Assembly: GCA_964443005.1 (NCBI GenBank)
Contig: CAYUBI010000088.1
Coordinates: forward strand, 1 to 7,685
Direction of reading: 5' to 3'
DNA: 7,685 nucleotides
From: CAYUBI01 sp964443005
GTDB taxonomy: Bacteria; Margulisbacteria; Riflemargulisbacteria; GWF2-35-9; CAYUBI01
Shown here: piece after piece, positions 1 to 3,584 of the stretch
Position numbering within the stretch: the first letter of the stretch is position 1
How the letters are laid out: each line of letters opens with the position of its first letter
The notes under the pieces: generated by a model
The model's database searches: none
Told to the model about the DNA's origin: nothing
Seen by the model: the letters and a program-made list of their open reading frames with translations, nothing else
Program-made: the position numbers and the translations under genes

Positions 1-83
1 ATTTTTACGTCAGGATTATCTAAAATAATCTTTGTTTGGTCGATTATGGTTTCTTTTTTAGAAGTTAAAGTCTTGTGTGCCAT
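1..83 (-). CDS. N-terminus of an unrecognised protein, cut by the window edge
   Basis: On the minus strand an ATG (complement of 81-83) opens a frame that stays open for 27 codons to the left edge. It begins MAHKTLTSKKETII and continues DQTKIILDNPDVK. A GGAG lies 10 nt upstream of the ATG, which supports this start. The visible part is hydrophilic and lysine/threonine-rich, with no signal peptide or membrane segment. I do not recognise a family from so short a piece. The gene is divergent from anything to its right, with about 260 bp of noncoding sequence upstream of it. The start and reading frame are fairly likely; no function can be given. Confidence 0.55.
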   Translation of the reverse strand, partial: MAHKTLTSKKETIIDQTKIILDNPDVK

Positions 84-345
84 TTGAATTTATCTCCAAA
101 TTAATAAATAGACTATGCTTTTAAATACCAAAGCAGTAAACTAAGGACTTTCACAGTTATTAAGCTTTTTAAAAGATATGTTATTTTCCTTGCCAATCTA
201 TCGATCGAATCTAAATTACGAACCATATTATTTTATACCCAAAAAATATGGTGTATAGGAGATCATATCAGCTTGTTGTGTCAATAGCAAATGCACTAAG
301 ATTTATGGGTATAAGTAACGTTGACCCATTGCCGAATGCGTGTTT
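84..345. other. Intergenic region without a convincing gene
   Basis: No frame with a plausible start, ribosome binding site and coding character was found on either strand. The left end must hold the promoter of the partial minus-strand gene, but no clear -35/-10 pair stands out. An AT-rich inverted repeat lies at 222-252: ACCATATT (222-229) and AATATGGT (245-252) around a 15-nt loop. It has no following T-run and may be chance. The right end, from about 258, may be decayed 5' sequence of the ATPase-like fragment that starts at 346. A GGAG at 258-261 lies 88 bp before that fragment, and a GGAG lies 92 bp before the matching point in the intact gene, but base-level similarity there is weak. 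Confidence 0.4.
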
Positions 346-398
346 GTTGTTGGCGTGATATCTGGTCCGCGACGAGTTGCGACAACAGCGTTGATTCG
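346..398 (+). pseudogene. Decayed Walker A fragment of a DUF234-type ATPase gene
   Basis: This 53-bp stretch matches 2226-2278 of the intact ATPase gene without gaps, at a constant offset of 1880 bp, with 48 of 53 bases identical. In the corresponding frame it reads VGVISGPRRVATTALIRY and then stops; the intact protein has VGVISGRRRVGKTALIRK. One of the five base changes is silent. The other four give Arg to Pro, Gly to Ala and Lys to Thr, so the Walker A GKT becomes ATT and ATP binding would be lost. There is no usable start in frame upstream and similarity stops abruptly at 398, three bases before the stop codon of the decarboxylase gene on the other strand. It is a gene remnant, from a duplicate of the neighbouring gene or from a related paralogue. 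Confidence 0.8.
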
Positions 399-401
399 TT
401 A

Positions 402-1118
402 TTAATTAGACTCTGTTGTGTTTGATAGAAATAGCTGAAGAATTGGAAGAGGTTCGATTTCAATAATCGGATCAACAATTTGTCCAGCTAGTAAGTGTCC
501 GCCATAGATGCGGTCATTTGAAATAAAGTGAAAATGAAAACCAGGTACATTGAGTGGCTGTAGTTTTTGCGGCATCCAAAATCCCACCAGTGTACCTTTG
601 CGGTTTTCATAATCAAAGATGCTTTGTTTTTTGAGAACCTCTTGAAGTGGAGGGTAGGGCTTTGTTTGTGCAGGAACACTTCTTGCTTTGATTATAGGAA
701 ATGATGCGTTGATTTTAATAGCATAAGCAATGTTTTTGTTGGTTAGCATGGGTTCGATTATAGCGAACAAAGATGCTGTGTCTGAAAATGTTCCGGTAAT
801 TGTCTTTGTTTGCTGAGGTTTAAAAGCAACAATATTGCCAAATGATGCAAATGCATCATCGTTGACTGTATAAACAGTGCCATTAGATTTGATTTGATAA
901 AACTTACCATCAAGAGCCAACATTTCGCCATCTAGATTTGTAAAAGTTCCAATGCCAAAATTGCCAAGTTTTTTTAGCTGCGAATAAGCAACTTTTTCTT
1001 CATAATCTCCATTTGCAAAAGATTGAAAGCTATTTACTTGATATAGAATATTGGGTGTAGCTTGAAGAAGGCAAAAGACAATCATTACGAAAAAGACACT
1101 AATTTTTGTTTTAAACAT
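402..1118 (-). CDS. alsD: Acetolactate decarboxylase, exported
   Basis: The protein (238 aa) converts 2-acetolactate to acetoin and CO2, the second step of the acetoin/butanediol branch from pyruvate. Family landmarks are clear: GIGTFTNLDGEM (55-66) with the conserved Glu65, Arg146 in KARS, GTLVGFWMP (175-183), then HFHF (195-198) and GGH (206-208). The metal ligands are therefore His195, His197 and His208, matching the His194/196/207 arrangement of the Brevibacillus enzyme. Residues 1 to about 20 are a short basic start followed by a hydrophobic stretch ending LLQA, a typical Sec signal peptide; the Cys16 context (VFC) is not a good lipobox. The start is fixed by AAAGGAG seven nt upstream. 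No acetolactate synthase or regulator gene is in the window. The C-terminus (LQLFLSNTTESN) is short compared with AlsD/BudA proteins as I recall them and ends where a foreign fragment begins, so a small 3' truncation is possible. An alternative symbol is budA. Confidence 0.93.
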   Translation of the reverse strand: MFKTKISVFFVMIVFCLLQATPNILYQVNSFQSFANGDYEEKVAYSQLKKLGNFGIGTFTNLDGEMLALDGKFYQIKSNGTVYTVNDDAFASFGNIVAFKPQQTKTITGTFSDTASLFAIIEPMLTNKNIAYAIKINASFPIIKARSVPAQTKPYPPLQEVLKKQSIFDYENRKGTLVGFWMPQKLQPLNVPGFHFHFISNDRIYGGHLLAGQIVDPIIEIEPLPILQLFLSNTTESN

Positions 1119-1135
1119 AACAGACTCCTTTATTG

Positions 1136-1255
1136 TTAGACTGGGTCAATGAGCGGTTCCAGCAATTGATTGATTGTGCGTTGAATCAGTATTGCCGTTT
1201 CTTATTTTTTCATCGCAGATAATATAGCAAACTAGTTTTCCTTGCAATGTTAATT
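1136..1255 (-). pseudogene. Frameshifted C-terminus of a MATE transporter gene
   Basis: Read on the minus strand, the end of this segment encodes TAILIQRTINQLLEPLIDPV then TAA. The intact MATE gene in this window ends TAIVIERPIDGLLEPLIEPV then TAA (14 of 20 residues identical). At the DNA level 50 of 63 bases match between 1136-1198 and 6192-6254, including 19 identical in a row (1146-1164 and 6202-6220). Further upstream, a frame shifted by two inserted bases gives IARKTSLLYYL, matching IAMTVSFLYYL in the intact protein; a stop codon follows in that frame. Only about the last 36 residues of the transporter remain and there is no start, so it cannot be functional protein. Its right end may extend to 1261. 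Confidence 0.85.
1219..1247 (-). promoter_or_regulatory. Candidate promoter for the decarboxylase gene
   Basis: On the minus strand TTGCAA (1242-1247, 4/6 to the -35 consensus) is followed after 17 bp by TATTAT (1219-1224, 5/6 to the -10 consensus). Transcription would start near 1212 and give a leader of roughly 94 nt that includes the AAAGGAG site. The hexamers lie within the MATE-tail remnant, so decayed coding sequence may have been recruited as a promoter. Copy 2 of the repeat keeps the same pair as TTGCAA/TATCAT at 2000-2028. Based on motif match and spacing only. Confidence 0.4.
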
Positions 1256-1269
1256 TTGGTTTTTTGGTA

Positions 1270-1275
1270 TATAAT
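1270..1275 (+). promoter_or_regulatory. Candidate -10 box of the PIN toxin-antitoxin pair
   Basis: A perfect TATAAT ends 7 nt before the PIN start codon. A transcript starting about 7 nt downstream of this hexamer would begin at or next to the ATG, giving a leaderless mRNA. No Shine-Dalgarno motif precedes that ATG, which fits. No good -35 hexamer is found 16-18 bp upstream; TTGCAA at 1242-1247 is 22 bp away, which is too far. The box lies just outside repeat copy 1, so it belongs to the inserted module. Confidence 0.4.
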
Positions 1276-1282
1276 ATGAATA

Positions 1283-1738
1283 ATGAAAAAATTAAAAATT
1301 TATTTGGATACGTCAGTTATTGGTGGATGTTTTGATGACGAGTTTATGCTTGGCTCTCTTGAATTGTTTGAGCTTTTTAAGGCAAATACATATATCCCGT
1401 TAGTTTCTGAAACAGTTTTAGAAGAAATTGGAAAAGCTCCAGAAAATGTTCAAAATATTTTGCGACAATTGCCAGTTGTGGAGATGATTGAAACTACGGA
1501 GGAGATGAAGATTCTTGCACAGCAATATCTTTTCGAGAAAATTATTACAACTAAATACGCTGATGATGCTTTGCATATTGCTGTTGCGACGGTATATAAA
1601 GCTGATGTTTTGGTGAGTTGGAATTTTAGACATATAGTGAATTTGGGAAAAATTCATTTATTTAATTCTGTTAATCTTCGAGAAGGGTATCCTTCCCTTG
1701 AAATTCGCACGCCAAAAGAGGTGCTTGGGTATGAATAA
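1283..1738 (+). CDS. PIN-domain ribonuclease toxin (VapC-like)
   Basis: A 151-aa single PIN domain. It starts KIYLDTSVIGG with the first conserved acidic residue Asp9 followed by Thr-Ser. Glu43/Glu47 lie in SETVLEEI, the Asp94-Asp95 pair in KYADDALHIA, and the closing motif is VSWNFRHIV (111-119). These are the metal-binding positions of the PIN nuclease fold and are intact. Relatives usually act as RNA-cleaving toxins held inactive by a small partner encoded next to them. Here the partner gene overlaps the end of this gene by 8 bp. The start at 1283 has no Shine-Dalgarno site but a perfect TATAAT lies 7 nt upstream, suggesting leaderless expression. An ATG at 1276 is in a different frame. 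The target RNA cannot be deduced. The module lies between two direct repeats. Confidence 0.88.
   Translation: MKKLKIYLDTSVIGGCFDDEFMLGSLELFELFKANTYIPLVSETVLEEIGKAPENVQNILRQLPVVEMIETTEEMKILAQQYLFEKIITTKYADDALHIAVATVYKADVLVSWNFRHIVNLGKIHLFNSVNLREGYPSLEIRTPKEVLGYE
1715..1721 (+). promoter_or_regulatory. Ribosome binding site that fixes the antitoxin start
   Basis: AAAGAGG lies 9 nt before ATG 1731, inside the end of the PIN gene. It favours that ATG over the in-frame ATG at 1698, which lacks such a site and would overlap the toxin gene by about 40 bp. Confidence 0.55.
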
Positions 1739-1892
1739 AAAATTTGATTGTGTAAAAATGAAAAATGATATTCAAGAGCAGCTTTACCGCGAATTGTCGC
1801 CCTCTTCTGTAGCGGATTATTTTAACAAATTAGTTAGTAGTGGACGGCAGTCAAAACTTTGGGATGATTTGAAAAAGAAGTCAAAAGAGTAG
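1731..1892 (+). CDS. Small putative antitoxin paired with the PIN toxin
   Basis: A 53-aa charged protein starting MNKKFDCVKMKNDIQEQLY and ending LWDDLKKKSKE. From memory, the FDCVKMK-type opening followed by a short helical stretch and a lysine-rich tail is common in small proteins encoded directly after PIN-domain genes of this type in many bacteria, where they are annotated as antitoxins. No recognisable DNA-binding domain (ribbon-helix-helix, AbrB, Phd) is seen, so it may neutralise the toxin without being a strong repressor. The ATG overlaps the toxin stop by 8 bp (1731-1738), a sign of translational coupling, and AAAGAGG lies 9 nt upstream. A longer in-frame start at 1698 adds 11 residues that only mirror toxin coding sequence. 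No terminator hairpin follows. Confidence 0.8.
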   Translation: MNKKFDCVKMKNDIQEQLYRELSPSSVADYFNKLVSSGRQSKLWDDLKKKSKE

Positions 1893-1930
1893 ACCGCTGA
1901 TTGTTGATTGTTGTTACATTGATTCAGTTC

Positions 1931-2042
1931 AACAGACTCCTAGCAATTGATTGATTGTGCGTTGAATCAGTATTGTAATTTCTTATTTTTTTATCGTAGA
2001 TGATATAGCAAACTAGTTTTCCTTGCAATGTTAATTTTGGTT
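1931..2042. repeat. Direct repeat, copy 2 (right of the toxin module)
   Basis: Second copy of the repeat at 1119-1261. AACAGACTCCT (1931-1941) is joined directly to the 101-bp block 1942-2042, lacking 31 bp present in copy 1. That lost segment held the stop codon and last codons of the MATE remnant. Six substitutions separate the 101-bp blocks. Unlike copy 1, the AGGAG at its left end is not followed by a start codon on the minus strand, so it is no longer a gene leader. Nothing transposase-like or with terminal inverted repeats is associated with it. Confidence 0.9.
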
Positions 2043-2110
2043 ATGGGTAAAAACATTCAGCTTATTGAAAGATGCTTGTCTTTTTTTGCTTGCATTATGA
2101 TTGCGTGGCC

Positions 2111-2130
2111 ATTATACTTGAAAGTATAAT
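2111..2130. promoter_or_regulatory. Perfect palindrome at the ATPase promoter, possible operator
   Basis: ATTATACTT (2111-2119) and AAGTATAAT (2122-2130) form exact 9-bp inverted arms around GA. The element covers the likely -35 box TTGAAA (2118-2123), and its right arm ends in an alternative -10, TATAAT (2125-2130). A dimeric regulator bound here would block transcription of the ATPase gene. No DNA-binding regulator is encoded alongside; the winged-helix region of the ATPase itself is one conceivable binder. There is no T-run, so it is not a terminator. Confidence 0.5.
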
Positions 2131-2145
2131 ACTGGAGGGTATAAT
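2118..2145 (+). promoter_or_regulatory. Promoter of the DUF234-type ATPase gene
   Basis: TTGAAA (2118-2123, 5/6) is separated by 16 bp from a perfect TATAAT (2140-2145). This is the best promoter match in the window. The start codon follows 5 nt after the -10, so transcription would begin at the ATG and the message would be leaderless. A second option is TTGCGT (2101-2106) and TATAAT (2125-2130) with an 18-bp spacer. That would start near 2137 and leave the GGAGGG at 2134-2139 only partly in the transcript. Confidence 0.5.
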
Positions 2146-2150
2146 CTTTT

Positions 2151-3572
2151 ATGAAGAAATTTTATGATCGGAAAAGGGAGCTTGGATCTTTAGAAAAAGG
2201 ATATTTGGCATCTCAACAACAGCTGGTTGTTGGCGTGATATCGGGTCGCCGACGAGTTGGGAAAACAGCGTTGATTCGGAAGTTTTGTGAGCCCAAAAAG
2301 ACTTTGTACTTTTATGTGACTAAAAAAAGTTCACCTGTTCTTCTTCAGGAGTTTTCTGCGATTTTGCAAGAGTTATTTCCTGCTTTGCCTTCTCGGTTTG
2401 GATCTTGGGATGATTTTTTTAACAGCATGTTTTTGATTAATGGTCAGGAATCTGTGGTTGTTGTATTTGATGAGTTTCAGAACTTTATTTATGTTGATGC
2501 TTCTGTGTTTTCTATTTTACAGAAATATATTGATAAGTATAAGTATGATTGTCGGCTGTATCTTGTATTGATTGGGAGTATTCAATCGTTAATGGATAAA
2601 ATTTTCTTGGAAAAAGAGCCCTTGTATGGTCGAATTGATCATCGTATTGATTTACAGGGATTTTCATTTGAAACTGTTTGCGAGATTTGTGATGATCACG
2701 GCGTGGCTGACTTAGACAAAGTATTAGATTATTATTGCATCTTTAATGGAATTGCAAAATATTATGATATTTTAGAGAAGTATTCTTTGTTTCAATCGTC
2801 CATTCCTGATATGTTAACGGAATTGTGTTTTACTAAAGATGCACCTTTTTATCGGGAAGGAGAAGCACTGTTGGTTGAGGAGTTTGGGCGTGATTATGAA
2901 CGTTATTTTGATATTTTGACGTGTGTAAGTACCGGAAAAACAAAGGCAAATGAAATCGCTGACGTGCTTCAGTTACCAGTTACAACGATTTCAAAATATA
3001 TGTCGGTTTTAATTGACCGATATCGATTGATTGAACGAATTCCTCTTTGGCCTAAAATACGAGATAACCGATATCATTTGATGGATCATTTCCTACGTTT
3101 TTGGTTTGCTTATGTATATAAAAATTTGCAAAAGATTGAAATTGACGCTAGCGTTGCTGTAATTAGGCAGTTTGTTGCAACTTTTCCTTCACATAAGGGG
3201 CATATATTTGAAGAAGTCGCTCGTAGTAAGCTTTTCTATTTTTTGTTAACGACATCGGCCATATCATTTAAGATTGATTTTTTGGCAATTTATGCTGACA
3301 AAACAGATGAGTTTGACCTATATTTTGAGGATAGAAAATCTTTGTTGTTAGGTGAAATCAAATTGAGTCCTGAGTCTGTGACCATGGAGCTCTTGGGAAA
3401 AATTGATCTTAAAATAAACAAAATGAATCCCATGAATATTAAAAAAAATGCAAAAATTATTTTAACGTTTAATCCGATCCAAAATATAAACATGATTAAT
3501 GCTCTGCAAAAAGGTGGTTTTTACTATTATAGTTTTAACGACCTATTAGACAAGTCAGCGGTTAATCGCTGA
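2151..3572 (+). CDS. AAA-type ATPase with winged helix and DUF234 nuclease-like C-terminus
   Basis: A 473-aa protein of the archaeal-type ATPase/DUF234 group. Walker A is GRRRVGKT (32-39) and Walker B VVVVFDEFQ (102-110). A sensor-like LVLIGS follows (138-143), then PLYGRIDHRI (157-166), the usual LYGR element. About 245-300 looks like a winged helix, and RFWFAYV (316-322) is typical of the family. The C-terminal part carries EFDLYF (387-392) and GEIK (401-404). Asp389, Glu402 and Lys404 fit a PD-(D/E)xK nuclease core, with Glu354/355 a possible further acidic residue. The length is normal and all motifs are intact. The family is widespread in archaea and some bacteria with no settled role; DNA transactions or mobile-element links are often proposed. 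The gene stands alone, has its own promoter with a palindrome, and ends in a terminator. A decayed piece of a near relative lies at 346-398. Confidence 0.9.
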   Translation: MKKFYDRKRELGSLEKGYLASQQQLVVGVISGRRRVGKTALIRKFCEPKKTLYFYVTKKSSPVLLQEFSAILQELFPALPSRFGSWDDFFNSMFLINGQESVVVVFDEFQNFIYVDASVFSILQKYIDKYKYDCRLYLVLIGSIQSLMDKIFLEKEPLYGRIDHRIDLQGFSFETVCEICDDHGVADLDKVLDYYCIFNGIAKYYDILEKYSLFQSSIPDMLTELCFTKDAPFYREGEALLVEEFGRDYERYFDILTCVSTGKTKANEIADVLQLPVTTISKYMSVLIDRYRLIERIPLWPKIRDNRYHLMDHFLRFWFAYVYKNLQKIEIDASVAVIRQFVATFPSHKGHIFEEVARSKLFYFLLTTSAISFKIDFLAIYADKTDEFDLYFEDRKSLLLGEIKLSPESVTMELLGKIDLKINKMNPMNIKKNAKIILTFNPIQNINMINALQKGGFYYYSFNDLLDKSAVNR

Positions 3573-3580
3573 CTTGTTTT
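3550..3580 (+). terminator. Intrinsic terminator of the ATPase gene
   Basis: ACAAGTCAGCG (3550-3560) pairs perfectly with CGCTGACTTGT (3567-3577) around the loop GTTAAT, and the stem runs into TTTT at 3577-3580. The ATPase stop codon TGA (3570-3572) lies inside the right arm, so coding and terminator overlap. The convergent SNF2 gene ends only 12 bp further on. On the minus strand the same stem lacks a good T-run afterwards, so it would end SNF2 transcription less well. Confidence 0.75.
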
Positions 3581-3584
3581 GGAA

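Larger units (their letters stand above)
1119..1261. repeat. Direct repeat, copy 1 (left of the toxin module)
   Basis: Bases 1161-1261 recur at 1942-2042 with 95 of 101 positions identical and no gaps (offset 781). The 11 bases AACAGACTCCT at 1119-1129, next to the decarboxylase start codon, recur at 1931-1941. The 31 bases 1130-1160 are missing from copy 2. Similarity ends at 1261, about 20 bp before the PIN gene start. This copy includes the decarboxylase ribosome binding site and leader plus the MATE-tail remnant, and is the more complete of the two. It was probably the source, with copy 2 losing 31 bp afterwards. Confidence 0.9.

Noticed and set aside
222..252. AT-rich inverted repeat as a terminator or operator
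   Set aside because: The stem is weak (mostly A-T pairs), the loop is 15 nt, there is no T-run after it, and no gene ends there. It is probably chance in AT-rich DNA.
296..478. 60-aa minus-strand frame overlapping the end of the decarboxylase gene
   Set aside because: It overlaps the decarboxylase gene in another frame, runs across the ATPase ghost, and has no ribosome binding site or family resemblance.
1698..1730. Longer start for the antitoxin at ATG 1698
   Set aside because: The extra 11 residues lie wholly inside toxin coding sequence. ATG 1731 has a well-placed AAAGAGG and the usual short overlap with the toxin stop.
1893..1930. GATTGTTGATTGTTGTT run after the antitoxin as a short tandem repeat or CRISPR-like unit
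   Set aside because: It is only a brief low-complexity stretch without regular repeat-spacer structure.
1119..2042. Composite transposon or insertion sequence bounded by the direct repeats
   Set aside because: There is no transposase, no terminal inverted repeats within the copies, and the repeats are explained as decarboxylase leader plus MATE ghost.
2151..3572. ATPase plus toxin module as a multi-gene defence system
   Set aside because: The two are separated by a repeat and a promoter, share no operon, and no effector, sensor or nuclease partner characteristic of a known system is present. The association could be positional only.
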